NCBI GenBank assembly: GCA_951812925.1
Contig: OX638368.1
Location: 78,536,909 to 78,600,908 of the forward strand
Direction: 5' to 3'
Length of the DNA stretch: 64,000 bases
From: Calliopum simillimum
Lineage: Eukaryota > Arthropoda > Insecta > Diptera > Lauxaniidae
Positions 11,150 through 21,624 of the stretch are shown here, piece by piece. A program made the translations under genes and the position numbers. Under the pieces are notes generated by a model that worked only from the letters and a program-made list of their open reading frames with translations, ran no database searches and had not been told where the DNA came from. Position 1 is the stretch's first letter, and every line of letters starts with the position of its first letter.

Positions 11150-11480
11150 TATTTTATATATAAGTGTGAGAAGTCGATGTCAAATACGTATTTAGTGCGT
11201 GAACGTGAAGTTGAGGCTGGATTTGTTGGAGTTGGTAGTTTAAACTCAATTGCACTCCTCAAAGTCAGGCAAAAATCTTCCACTTCCGGTTTTATAAAAA
11301 CCCAACTTAATGGTGAAACTCTTCTCAAATAACTGATCTTGTATGAGGTATAGCCAATTAAGTACTTACTTCTACAATTTCTCCCGCATAAAAAAATGGG
11401 TTTTTGGATTTTTCGCCAAATTTCCCAAGGACATAAGCATAAAGTACAATTTCCAACAATACCCTTAATGAAAAAATCAA
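11150..11480 (-). pseudogene. C-terminal tail of a pogo/jerky-like transposase (tentative)
   Basis: Minus strand. LGKFGEKSKNPFFYAGEIVE is followed after a one-base shift by YTSYKISYLRRVSPLSW, then VFIKPEVEDFCLTL. The pattern 'VKF..KK...YVG.V...Y.V.FLR......F..PEVED' is one I recall at the C-terminus of many invertebrate DDE_1 (pogo/jerky-like) transposase relatives. It lies inside R2, so it may be the remnant of R2's own transposase. The upstream catalytic part is not present. Assignment needs a profile search. Confidence 0.45.
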
Positions 11481-11492
11481 CATAAAATGTAT

Positions 11493-11669
11493 GATAAGAC
11501 CCAGTTTGGTGGAAATTTCTTTGGTCTGGATTTTGGGTAACACCATCGTCAAGATATCTGCAGCGCTTTCACATGATGGGGCGTATTTCAAATCAATTTG
11601 ATTATTATTAAAAACTTCGCATACATGATGAACTTTGATGTCAATATGTTTACTTCGGGAATTCATCAA
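11493..11669 (-). pseudogene. Ty1/copia polyprotein fragment (end of RNase H)
   Basis: The frame reads NSRSKHIDIKVHHVCEVF, then IDLKYAPSCESAADILT and a degraded LPK..LG. SKHIDIKYHF...VPS...ADILTK.L is the diagnostic C-terminal stretch of copia polyproteins. About 59 codons remain. It is joined in frame to the tail described at 11150-11480, which suggests a copia piece pasted next to it inside R2. Confidence 0.8.
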
Positions 11670-12350
11670 TCCAAATTTTCAAATTAAAATAAGTGGTAGA
11701 GGTCCTGGAAAGCATCTATTCAAAAATCTTGTGATGTAGATAAAACAAAGGTTACAAATTATATTAAATCAAATGAAATAGATTCTGTTCAGAAGTCGGG
11801 GTTTCTCTTTGGTTTCCGATATTAGAAATAGCGTATTTAATTTTTTTTCATCGCCATCGTGTCTGTTCGTTTTCATTTTATAGTGACATACCATATATTT
11901 AAAAGATAAAACTAGAAAATTTTTTAAAATACACAAACACGAACGTCAAATGGTCCCCTTCGGCAAAAGTCAAATGTGCCCCAAAATCTCTTGAAGAATT
12001 AAAAATATTTTATAATTTAAACTATTTGACCTTGACAAAAACACTTTTATTCTATTAATTATAAAGGTTAGTGCTGCCAAATTGTCATACTTACTTTCAA
12101 AAAACAATACAAATTTGTTTGCAAAACCCTTACGAACAAGATGCCGAAAATTACAAAAAAATACACAAAAAGTTAAAAAAGCGTATTGGCGCGGGAGGAG
12201 TCGCAAGAGAACTGCCAAAGTTCATTACATTGCTTCCACTCTAATTAGTTATGTTTCTGCATTTCAGGTTTTTGGTTCGATAGGCGTGTTCACACCGAAA
12301 ATGGCAAAGTCAAATGTGCCCCGGTCTCAAATGTACCCCAGCTTACCCTA

Positions 12351-12426
12351 TAAAGACCAGTTGTTTTTTTTAACAACTCTAACTGCAAAGTTTTCTTCTG
12401 TATCACCCCTCAGATCAAAGCTTATG
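12351..12426 (-). pseudogene. Second LOA-like LINE relic: piece between elements R2 and H
   Basis: Minus-strand text LRGDTEENFAVRVVKKNNW fits the stretch following the endonuclease of LOA/Jockey LINEs (a basic run, then N-W). It sits between element H, which follows the endonuclease piece at 15145, and element R2. All three pieces read in the same direction. Confidence 0.5.
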
Positions 12427-12677
12427 TGAGGCATTCTCTGGAAAAAAAGCCACTTGAAAAAAAAAGTTCTTTATTTTCTTTGGCAATGATATATCTTATA
12501 GTATATATAAAACCTAAAATAAAACATATGGTGTTAGGTCTGTGTAACGCGGGGTTGCCATACTGTAAGGGGCCAAAGTTTTTTGTAAAAAAATTTTCGA
12601 ACCGCCATAACTTTAAAACTAATGAACAGATTTTAAAACACCATTTAGCTTTTTTGTACAGAATTTCTTAAACTTTA

Positions 12678-12897
12678 ATAGCCTTATCATGTATGACGAA
12701 CGAATAAAGTGACTGATTTTTACTCATTAATATCAACTTATTAAAACTTTTTATTAAGAACTTACTATGACCTAAGCGTTAATTTTAGTTCAAAGAATAA
12801 AGTTTGTAAGCATAAACTTCAAATCATCTTTTAACTTGGAGGATATAAGCAGTTGAAAATCAGTAAAACGATTCGTTCGTCATACATGATAAGGCTA
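12678..12897. mobile_element. 220-bp hairpin MITE in the left arm of H
   Basis: ATAGCCTTATCATGTATGAC at the left is mirrored by GTCATACATGATAAGGCTAT at the right, with ACGAACGAAT/ATTCGTTCGT next to it. The equivalent point of H's right arm (14895-14905) is uninterrupted: there ACTTTAAAACTG reads through in complement. Comparing the two gives a TA duplication on insertion. Confidence 0.85.
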
Positions 12898-13498
12898 TAA
12901 AACTGTGTATCGTAAAAATTTTTAAAATTAATATTTCATAGCAAAAAATGGAAAAAAATTTTTTTTTTGAATTTTTAACCCTTTATGCCCCCTTCGATTT
13001 TTTTCGAAAATATTTTAAAATGTTCCTTATTTCATCACCTTTTTACCCCCCAAAGGGAATTTTGGGACAGCAATATTTGTATGAGCTACAAATAAAAAAC
13101 CAACTCAGCGCATTGCTCTCAATCCGAGCAAATGCTCTCCTAGCATCCATACTACATTCTATTATTATCTATTTCCTTCATGCTCCACTAAATGTGAAAA
13201 AAATTATTATTTAGGAATTTTGTAAAAGAAATAAAAGAGTTTTCATGTCCATAACTGGAAAATAAAGTCCTTAAAATTTTCCAATACTGATAAATCTAAC
13301 TAGTGTAAATTGGAGTATTCAAGTACCCTAAAATTCCACTAGGTGGCACTATTGTATCCCTTCTCATAACCAAGTTCATTCACGCATATTATAAGTATCG
13401 TGCATAATAAAGAATAACATTTTCTACCGTTTATCGCATTGGGAGATTTTTCTACGGTAAGAATTTTTTTTTCACTACTTATTATTTGGTTTTTTTTA

Positions 13499-14766
13499 AT
13501 TATGCCTTTTATTAAGTGCTACAATCCTTTTAATTTTAAATTCCATAAAAATAAGAATGTGCGTAAATTCAACAGGAGTAAAATTTGTGGAAAAAACGTA
13601 CCTTACAATTTGTATTTGTCGTAAACAGGTTTTGAAAGAAGGTTGGCCTAATGTTACTGGTAAACGCAAATCTAAACCTAAATCTTCTACATCTTTTACA
13701 GGTTTAAAGAATTCGGAAGAATTTAAGATTGAGAACGAACTTGAACATAAGAGTATAGTAGTCCTGTCTGATGATCTCACTCATAACACTGTAGCTGTGC
13801 ATGCATTCCAGAAAATTCTATTGACACATTTAAAGGAACAAAGTTTATCGATAAATAAAATAATAGAGTTATTCACGATCTAGAGTAACGAGCTGAGTAA
13901 CAGGGTAAAAGTGCACTCAGTTACTCTGAATAGTGAGCATACTCAATACTTTGCACGTATATTTGCTTTTTGTTTCTCAAAATAATCTTAGCTGACAACA
14001 AAAAATAAAATTTTTAAATGAATATTTTTCTCCCATTCAAATTTTTATTTTTGATGAACGAAAATTGCCTCTCAATCATAAACAAATTCAAACGTTTCTA
14101 TAGAAATAGAAATAGTAAAAAAAAGGCAAAAGTGTAAGATTATTTTACACTAGAAAATAGCTTGACTAAAAGGGTAAAAGAGTAACAGAGTAACTTACGT
14201 ATATTTTGTTGTTGTGGTTGTGCACAGTTACCCTGTTACTCTGTTACTCAGGACGTTACTCTAGATCGTGAATACCTCTAATATATTTTACTGATGGAGC
14301 AGCACAACATTATAAGAATCGATTTAACTTTGTTAATTTGTTGAATCATAAGAAGGACTTTGGAGTGGATGCTGAATGGCACTTCCATGAAACTGCACAT
14401 GGGAAAGGACCTTGTGACGGTATTGGTGGAAATTTAAAAAGATTAGCAGCTCGAGCGAGCTTACAACTTCCACCTTCCGAACAAATTCTGACAGCAGAAG
14501 CTCTTTTCGATTGGGCGAACAAAAATCTTGAACTGACTTCCGTATATTTTTCTTCAAAAGAAGAACACAATGTGTTCGAAAATTCCTTGAAAATCAGATT
14601 TTCTTCAGCAAAAAGAATCAATGGTACCCAAAAGTATCATGCATTTATACCTATTGGTAACGATGAATTGTTATTAAAAACATTTAGTTTTTCTGAAGAA
14701 TCTGTAGCTCATACAAATATTGCTGTCCCAAAATTCCCTTTAGGGGGTAAAAAGGTGATGAAATAA
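13499..14766 (+). pseudogene. Interrupted gene of uncharacterised family (HGKGPCDGIGG protein) in H
   Basis: Not recognised by name. The N-terminal part (13499-13622) reads MPFIKCYNPFNFKFHK...SKICGK. After a frame change, KQVLKEGWPNVTGKRKSK runs to SIVVLSDDLTHNTVAVHAFQ. A 413-bp MITE splits the frame at 13865. Past it comes YFTDGAAQHYKNRFNF, then DFGVDAEWHFHETAHGKGPC and DGIGGNLKRLAARASLQLP, to a stop at 14764-14766. The MITE plus its TA copy is 415 bp, exactly the shift between the frames before and after it, so the gene was continuous there. Conserved SD..TH, F.DGA and HGKGPCDGIGG recur, as I recall, in uncharacterised aphid and cnidarian proteins. The spaced acidic residues fit a nuclease/transposase fold, but that is inference. 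Confidence 0.6.
13866..14278. mobile_element. 413-bp palindromic MITE (word GAGTAACAGGGTAAC)
   Basis: The left end GAGTTATTCACGATCTAGAG and its inverted partner CTCTAGATCGTGAATACCTC are flanked by TA (13864-13865, 14279-14280). The word GAGTAACAGGGTAA and its variants occur near 13895 and 14170 and inverted near 13918, 14225 and 14240. Its insertion splits the H gene. Confidence 0.85.
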
Positions 14767-15144
14767 GGAACATTTTAAAATATTTTCGAAAAAAATCGAA
14801 GGGGGCATAAAGGGTTAAAAATTCAAAAAAAAATTTTTTTTTCATTTTTTGCTATGAAATATTAATTTTAAAAATTTTTACGATACACAGTTTTAAAGTT
14901 TAAGAAATTCTGTACAAAAAAGCCAAATGGTGTTTTAAAATCTGTTCATTAGTTTTAAAGTTATGGCGGTTCGAAAATTTTTTTACAAAAAACTTTGGCC
15001 CCTTACAGTATGGCAACCCCGCGTTACACAGACCTAACACCATATGTTTTATTTTAGGTTTTACATATACTATAAGATATATCATTGCCAAAGAAAATAA
15101 AGAACTTTTTTTTTCAAGTGGCTTTTTTTCCAGAGAATGCCTCA

Positions 15145-15375
15145 TGTAGCGATTATCCGACAAAGAGATTTCATCCAGCACTCTCCAGTTAGAGATATTA
15201 TTAGAAATAAAAGTACTAGATAGGGTAAGATCTAAAACCTCTCCAATAACGACATTTACAAATGTGGGTTCATTCCCACTGTTTGCTACCACTAAGATTT
15301 TTGTAATGAAGAAATCAAAGATGAACTCACCCTGGCTTCTTTGTATCCGTGCAGCCCCATACCGTGCGTTGCGCG
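15145..15375 (-). pseudogene. Second LOA-like LINE relic: endonuclease domain
   Basis: The minus strand reads AQRTVWGCTDTKKPG, then, after a shift, GEFIFDFFITKILVVANSG and NEPTFVNVVIGEVLDLTL, ending WRVLDEISLSDNRYM at the edge of H. 'WGS.D.N.RG..L.....L.V.N.G..PTF......VLDLT......I..W.V....SDH..I' is the C-terminal half of the apurinic-type endonuclease of LOA/Jockey/R1 LINEs, with the SDH motif changed to SDN. The 5' side of the element is expected at higher coordinates. Confidence 0.8.
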
Positions 15376-16060
15376 TTGTCTTCGCAGCGCAGGCTATTTA
15401 AAGCCTCATTATAAACTTTTCTAGGTGTGCAGTCCATTGTTTTTTTATTTTTAAGAATTTCCATGAAATAATAGAAAAAAGAAAACATTTCCCCAAAGCG
15501 GGATAGCTAAATTAAACCGTGGGTTCGCAAGACCTTGCACGGAGTTCGCTACTAGATTTGACTCTACCCCGCAAAGAAGTTCGCATGCGTAGCTGTTCCA
15601 TGGCGATTTGAGGGGGTTTTTGTTGGATGAATCTGCCAGCACTCCAGGTTCGAAGAGCTGATTTGCGGACAGGTTCAGCCCAGGGTGTTTTCTTTCACCC
15701 CGCATGACCATCAGCAATCCTAGCTTGGTAAAGACATGACCGTGCCAGAACCAAGATCATCGGTCTGAAAGATAGTCATACTTCCCCAGAAAGTGTGGCT
15801 GACCGGTCGGCTAGTTTACTAAGCGAGTGATTCGATTCGATTCACTTGCCTGCTCCCCGAGACGCTCAGAAGTTTGAGGGAAGAAGATAATGCAAGGTGA
15901 AAGGAGCCATTCGGACTCAACTAGCTGGCTACCCTCCAGTGGAGGAGGATTTTTATCGACCACCCAGTCTAGATCCGTAGTGTTCGGTTTGCAGTAGGGT
16001 CACCTCTTACAGTATGTAGCTCTTCGCCATGCACTAACGGTCTTGACAACATCTAAGCTA
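15376..16060 (-). other. GC-richer 5' region, probably of the second LOA-like LINE
   Basis: Base composition is clearly richer in G and C than the neighbours. It lies directly upstream (minus strand) of the endonuclease relic, where ORF1 and the 5' UTR of such a LINE would be. An open stretch at 15717-15451 (88 codons, NSYACELLCGVESNLVAN...) shows no motif I recognise. ORF1 zinc knuckles are not visible. The assignment rests on position only. Confidence 0.35.
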
Positions 16061-16220
16061 TATATATAATTTTTTATACCTGCCACGCCTACTTCTCTGC
16101 GTTACAAACGGAAGGACAAAGTGAATATACCCTGGGTGTAGGGCATAAGATCTAGAAAGTTTTTTTTTTGGTTCCATAAAATATCAGCACTCGTATCAGC
16201 ATCAGCTGATTAGCTGATCA

Positions 16221-17550
16221 GCCCAGGAAAATTAGACGAAAAAAGAGTTGCTGTGCGAAATAGTTCCAAGTGAATTTTTTTCACCGGAATTGTCTTTATT
16301 AAAGCATGATGAATAAAGAGAAAAAAGTCCATTGTGCGCATAAAAAGTTATTCAGTTTTTTTGCAAATATCTCTCTAACGCAAACTTTTACAGAAAAATT
16401 TTTCCCCACAATTTTGTAACACAGGAAATTTCCTATTTAAAGATGTAAAAAATGTTTTCGTGTAGCTTATAGTTTAGGAGATAACCCATTTTAAAAAGTT
16501 GTGCACAGTTTTTATATGTAAATGCTACGTATAAGCTCATATTGAAATATCTTCCTTTTAAAATTGCGAATACTCTTTTCGAGGAGTCGTACAAAAAAAA
16601 TTAAAAAACCGCTCAAAAGATATTTGGATTTTGTATAGACCGTATTACATTTTTTTTTGGAGCGACTCGTGGTCCATTAGATATTCTTCAAAAAGCGTTA
16701 AGGCTTCGAAAATACTGTTTTTTGAAGGATATCTCCGAATCGGTAAGTAGTACGATAAAAAGTAACAGCATAACAGTCATACGATAAAAAGCAATAGCAT
16801 CAGTTTTGTAGAGAATCACAAGATCTACAAAAAATAAGCCATATGTGTTCACATTGAAATAACCGTTTAGAAGATATTCAAAAAAACCTCAAAATGCCAA
16901 AAAACCGGTTTTTATTGAATAACTTCTAAACGGTTACTTCAATGTGTACACATATGGCTTATATTTTTGTAGATCTAGTGATTCTCTACAAAATTGATGC
17001 TATTGCTTTTTATCGTATGACTTACCGTTTCAGAGATATCCTTCAAAAAACAGTTTTTTCGAAACCTTATCGGTTTTTGAAGAATATCTTTTAGACCATG
17101 AGTGGCTCCAAAAATATTTAATACGTAGCATACAGAATCCAATTATCTTTTGAACAATTTTTTAATATTTTTTGTACGACTCCTTGTTAAAGAGTATTCG
17201 CAATTTTAAAAGTAAGATATTTTAATATGAACTTATATGTAGCATTTACATATAAAAACTGTGCACAACTTTTTAAATTGGGTTATCTCCTAAACTATAA
17301 GCTACACGAAAACATTTTTTACATCTTTGAATAGGAAATTTCCTGTGTTACAAAATTTCTGTAAAAGTTTGCGTTAGCGAGATATTTGCAAAAAACTGAT
17401 TTTAGCGACCTTTGAGCCTGAATAAATTTTTATGTGCACAATGGACTTCAATGGACTTTTTACACATTATTATCATGCATAAATAAATTTAATATCGGTG
17501 AAAAAAATTCACTTGGAATTTTTTGCAGAAATATTCTAATTTTCCTGGGC
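16221..17550. mobile_element. 1.33-kb palindromic element I
   Basis: Ends GCCCAGGAAAATTAGA and CTAATTTTCCTGGGC. Arms of about 650 bp meet near 16885 at CATTGAAATAACCGTTTAGA and its mirror. Paired blocks include TTTGCAAATATCTCTCTAAC and TTAGCGAGATATTTGCAAA, ATGTGAATGCTAC-type text, and TAGGAGATAACCCA with its complement. The arms differ by scattered substitutions. No coding potential. No clear target duplication. Confidence 0.85.
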
Positions 17551-17979
17551 TATAGTTCTTAAGTATTTTTCTTCTGAACATTTGACTTTCTTAGCTTTAT
17601 TGCAAAATTTCAACGGAAAAATTTTAATGCACATTAATCGAGTGAGAAAGATCATAGCAAACAAAACGATGCAAAAAAAGTCCCGTTATTGCATTGTAAA
17701 TAAGTGATGTGCATATACATACATTAACGAAGATATCGGTGTTAATTTTTTTTCAACGGCTGTATGCATAGGCTAGATCAAAATAGATCTGCCCCTTTTT
17801 AACTAACTTAAACGCAACATAAGGGCTAACCAAAAATTAGACGTGACGAGACGTAACGAGTAGATTCGAGTATATGTAAACAAATGAGCGTACGTAACTG
17901 ATCGAAAGTGAATAAAACATTTTGACGAGACGTATTGTTCCGTAAGAACCGAACTTCAAACCGCCACTGCTCGTCATAA
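17551..17979. other. Unassigned stretch
   Basis: AT-rich, with a small cluster of GACGAGACGTAACGAG-type repeats near 17840-17940. I see no gene. Confidence 0.35.
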
Positions 17980-18243
17980 CAATTGAGGAGCGGCCGTACC
18001 AAAGGGCCTTAGTACCAATTCGCGGCAAAAGTAATCCCATACTTTATATGTGCCTAATAGTCTGTTATTTGACTGTTATAATTTTTTCAACATAATGACA
18101 TCAATTTCACACTATCAGGAAAATTTTAAGTGAAAACAGAAAACAATTTTATTAATTTCTAACAAAATGGCACCCGTTTCATATTATGACACTACTTTTT
18201 CGAAATGGTACTTAGGCCCTTTGGTACGGCCACTCCTCAATTG
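17980..18243. mobile_element. 264-bp MITE J
   Basis: CAATTGAGGAGCGGCCGTAC at the left is mirrored by GTACGGCCACTCCTCAATTG at the right. The pairing continues through CAAAGGGCC(T)TA. The loop of about 190 bp is unrelated AT-rich DNA. Confidence 0.8.
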
Positions 18244-18420
18244 TTTGTGAATCCTTCGGATGAGCTTCGGAAACCTTCGGGAGCCCCAGAAAACTATCCA
18301 TGAAGGCTTGATGATAGTCCGCCATAGATGTTTTCACAATAGTATAACTAGATATTTTTCGTTTTAGCCTCGAATCCTTCGGGTAACCTTCGGAAACCTT
18401 CGAGTATAGCATAAAAACCT
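18244..18420 (+). repeat. CCTTCGG-rich direct repeat pair
   Basis: GAATCCTTCGGATGAGCTTC followed by GGAAACCTTCGGGAG near 18248-18282 is repeated as GAATCCTTCGGGTAACCTTC and GGAAACCTTCGAG near 18370-18402, about 120 bp apart. The DNA between here and 18802 shows nothing I can name. Confidence 0.5.
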
Positions 18421-19740
18421 TTCCGTACCAGAAATGCAATCATTGCCAAATTTTCAGCTCAATTGGCTGAGCAGTTTCTGAGGGGTAATGCTTTAGACAG
18501 TAATTTTTTTATTTAGATATTGAAAATTTAAGTAAATCGTGCCAATCATCAGCCTTGCCAAGATTTGAAATGTCAATCATATAGCATTGAATTTGTAATA
18601 AAATTATCTACATTTACATTATAATCTGTTTGGAAAAAGGATGAGGGTAAATTCTTAATGCCAACTAACCTGTTTAAACCTGATTGGCAAGTATCCTTGC
18701 CAACTGTCAATTTAAAAAACGATGTTTACTATTTTATCGATTTTCTCCAAATTATGTTGTATACGTAGGGAGTTAATTGAATTGTGCAGTGAGCGGCTCA
18801 TATCGATACCTTAGAGCGCTATAGTCCTATCTCCATTTTTCCAATTGTTGGGAAATGCAAAAAGAAGATTTCAAACAGTGGTTATTTAGGATTGGCTGCT
18901 ATTTTGATATGATACATGCAATATTTTTACCTATTGTATATTTCAACATAATTTAATGTTTTTAACCAATTTTATTGATTTCTAACGAAATCCCAGCCAA
19001 TTTATAGTATGCCATTACTTTTACCCCTATATAGAATTCCACTACTATTCAAAAAAACGACATATTTACAACATTTTTTGAATTTTTTCCACTAAAATGT
19101 CGTAAAAAGTCATGAAGCGCGTAGAAAACACGAAAAAACGAATTTTTTTTTTTTTTTTGAATTTTTGGTTCCGACAAACTAGAATGGAGCCTTGGGTGTA
19201 ACCAAATTTGTTCACTAAAATGTCGCAAAAAGTCATGAAACGCGAAGAAAACGAAGAATTTTTTTCAAAAATGAGAGGCTCAGAAGAAAAACGCGATGTA
19301 CAGCATGCGTACGCAAAAACGAAATGTAAAATGTCTTGCAGAAAAGTGAAAACAAGAAATGCTTAGCGCAAAAATGAAATGTAGAATAAGCTAGCACAAA
19401 AGAGGGATGAACGCGTTTTTTTCGTTCTTGCGCGCAAAAATTCTTCATTGCGTTTTTGCGCTAAGCATTTCTTGTTTTCATTTTTCTCATATTGGGAAAA
19501 ACTTTTATGAAAATTTTTCTAAGTCCAAAAAATTTTTTCAATGAAAAATTTCAAAGTTTAAAAATCACTTTGTGCGCATTTTCGTGTTCCAATTACACAA
19601 ACAAACGACATAAAAAAATTTTACTTCTTTTTGTATGGGAACATATCTTGTGCCTTGTGCTCTTGCCTCACAACATGCAAGTAGGATGTAGAATTTGCAA
19701 AAAATTTTAAAATATGAAAATTTTTTTAAGCCCAAAAAAT

Positions 19741-20470
19741 GTGAAAAAATTTTATTGCACCAATTGATGGAAAAAGGTCGAAAATGGATTTTGAACTTGA
19801 TCAGCGGAGTCCCCGACCCCTTTAAGTGACCGTTTTTGGCCCATTTTTGAAAAAAAATTTTATTGCACCAATCGATGGGGAAAGGTCGAAAATGGATTTT
19901 GGACATGACCAGAGGGATCCCCGACCCCTCTAAGTGACCGATTCGGGCCCATTTTTGAAAAAAAATTTTATTGCACCAATCGATGGGGAAAGGTCGAAAA
20001 TGGATTTTGGACATGACCAGAGGAGTTCCCGACCCCTCTATGTGACCGTTTTGGGCCCATTTTTGGAAAAAAAATTTATTGCACCAATCGACGGGGAAAG
20101 GTCGAAAATGGATTTTGAACATGACCAGAGGAGTCCACGACCTCTCTAAGTGACCGATTTGGCCCATTTCTGAAAAAAAAAATTTATTGCACCAATCGAT
20201 GAGGAAAGGTCGAAACTACATTTTGAAAATGACCAGAGGAGTTCTCTACCCCTCCAAGTGTTGGTTTTGGGCCCATTTTGCAAAAAATAATTATTGGACT
20301 AAACGATGAGAAAAGGTCGAAAATATACTTTGGAAATGACCAGAGGATACCCCTCTAAGTGACCTCTTTGGGCCCATTTTTCTAAAAAAAAATTATTGCA
20401 CTAAGCAATAGGGAAAGGTCGAAAATATATTTTGGACAAGACCAATGGTACTTGCGGCCACTCTTGTGAC
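19741..20470 (-). repeat. 107-bp minisatellite, left arm of K (about 7 units)
   Basis: Units of about 107 bp contain TTTATTGCACCAATCGATGG, GGAAAGGTCGAAAATGGATT, TGGACATGACCAGAGG and CCCGACCCCTCTAAGTGACC. Unit starts fall near 19752, 19858, 19965, 20075, 20185, 20288 and 20394. Divergence rises toward the centre of K. The 19565-20167 reading frame is this repeat translated, not a gene. Confidence 0.9.
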
Positions 20471-20503
20471 CGTTTATTGCCATATTTTTCAAATTTCGTT
20501 ACA

Positions 20504-21602
20504 CCCCAATGTGCACAAAAACGGATGAGGATCCGTTTCGAATCCATTACGAGTTCATAAAGGTATAAAAAACGTAATCCGCGGTAACGGATCCATTTCG
20601 AACCCGTAACGTACATCAAAAACGAATTCAAAACGCTTTGTTTGGATAAAAAAAAAAAACCATTTTGAAGCGCTTATTAGCGAATAAAAAAAAAAATTAA
20701 ATTCCGCAGTGCGGGCCCGTTTCGAATCCGAAACTTATGTAAAAACGAATTCAAAACGGATTTGCTTTTAAATATGTTAATACTGTATATTTACAGAAAA
20801 AAACCGTTTTGATGCGCCTATTAGCAATTAAAAAATAATAAAAAGAAAAAAAAGGAAGAAAAATAAAGGGTAAAAATCCACCTCTGGTAGGATTCGAACC
20901 TGGGCAAATCCGTTTCGATTCCGTAAATACTTCAAATACGAACTCAAAACGGATTTGCTTTATTTAATTTTTATGATAAAAAAAATATTTTTGATTTGTT
21001 TTTTTTTTTATTTTATTGCGTATGATTTTTTGTAAACTTTTCAAACTCTGTTCGAAAAAATGATTTGATTCCAAATTTGAGTATATAACATTTTTTATCA
21101 AAAGAAGGGAAGAAAAACAACACAGAATACTTATAAAAAAACAACAGAAATTTGTTTAATATACAAACTTTAAATCTCAACATCAAATAAGTCTACATTA
21201 GTTAAGTAAACATCATATCGGTCAATAGCCTAGTTGTCTAACGTCTCGTGTATGAAAGAGTAATACCCCAGGAGCCTGAGTTCGACTCCCGGCCGGGCTA
21301 GTAATTTTTTTTTTTTTGTTATTTTGTTTTTTTTAATTAAAAATAAGCGTTTCACCCTGTTTTCTTTTTTTTTATAAGCAGCATTAACATTATTAAAAGC
21401 GAATCCGTTTTGAATTCGTTTTTGATGTACGTTACAGGTTCGAAACGGATCCATAAAAGAAGAAAAAACGATTCGTTTTTTTTTTAGGAATCCTTCCCGC
21501 AAACGGATCAGTAACGGATACGTAACGGATTCCGTAATGGATAAAAAGAACGAAAATATGAACCCGTTACGGATCCGAAACGAGTCCGTTTGGCACACTG
21601 GG
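20504..21602. mobile_element. CCC-TIR element T (word GTAACGGATCCG), 1.1 kb
   Basis: The left end CCCCAATGTGCACAAAAACGG and the inverted right end CCCAGTGTGCCAAACGGACTC match the 189-bp MITE W at 46171-46359. CGTAACGTACATCAAAAACG near 20607 is mirrored near 21420. AACGGATCCGTTTCGAA-like words recur throughout on both strands. Each arm carries a tRNA-like B box pointing outward: GGTTCGAATCCTACC on the minus strand near 20890 and GAGTTCGACTCCC on the plus strand near 21280. So this is a long relative of W that has tRNA-like sequence in both arms. Confidence 0.7.
21226..21300 (+). other. tRNA-like 75-mer with Pol III A and B boxes
   Basis: TAGCC at 21226-21230 pairs with GGCTA at 21296-21300. 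TAGCCTAGTTGTCTAACG fits an A box, and GAGTTCGACTCCC fits a B box about 50 bp further. A run of T's from 21306 would end Pol III transcription. The T-arm stem is imperfect, so a working tRNA is unlikely. It is better read as a SINE-like head embedded in element T. Confidence 0.5.
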
Positions 21603-21624
21603 ACTAGACAACAATCAGAATGTA

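Larger units (their letters stand above)
10858..12350. mobile_element. TAGGG-ended element R2 (word TCAAATGTGCCCC)
   Basis: Left end TAGGGGAGACTGGGTCACAT; right end read inverted TAGGGTAAGCTGGGGTACAT; TA on both sides (10856-10857, 12351-12352). The word TCAAATGTGCCCC or its complement recurs inside: near 11035, 11055, 11945, 11970 and 12310. It interrupts a LOA-like LINE. Inside are a copia fragment and a second coding relic on the minus strand. The TA target, the end type and the coding tail fit a pogo/Tc1-mariner-type element, which is inference. Confidence 0.75.
12427..15144. mobile_element. Long-TIR DNA element H with an internal gene of unknown family
   Basis: Ends TGAGGCATTCTCTGGAAAAA and its complement at 15125-15144. 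Outer arms 12427-12676 and 14898-15144 match, and inner arms 12900-13100 and 14680-14897 match again (AAAATATTTTCGAAAAAAAT, GGGGGCATAAAGGGTTAAAA). The total inverted repeat is therefore about 450 bp, once the 220-bp insertion in the left arm is removed. Between the arms lies a gene-like region (13499-14766) interrupted by a 413-bp MITE. It is inserted in a LOA-like endonuclease. Unlike the other palindromes it has a protein-coding centre, so it looks like a transposon with long terminal inverted repeats. Confidence 0.8.

Noticed and set aside
21226..21300. A functional tRNA gene
   Set aside because: The A and B boxes are good but the T-arm stem and acceptor stem are imperfect and it sits inside a transposon.
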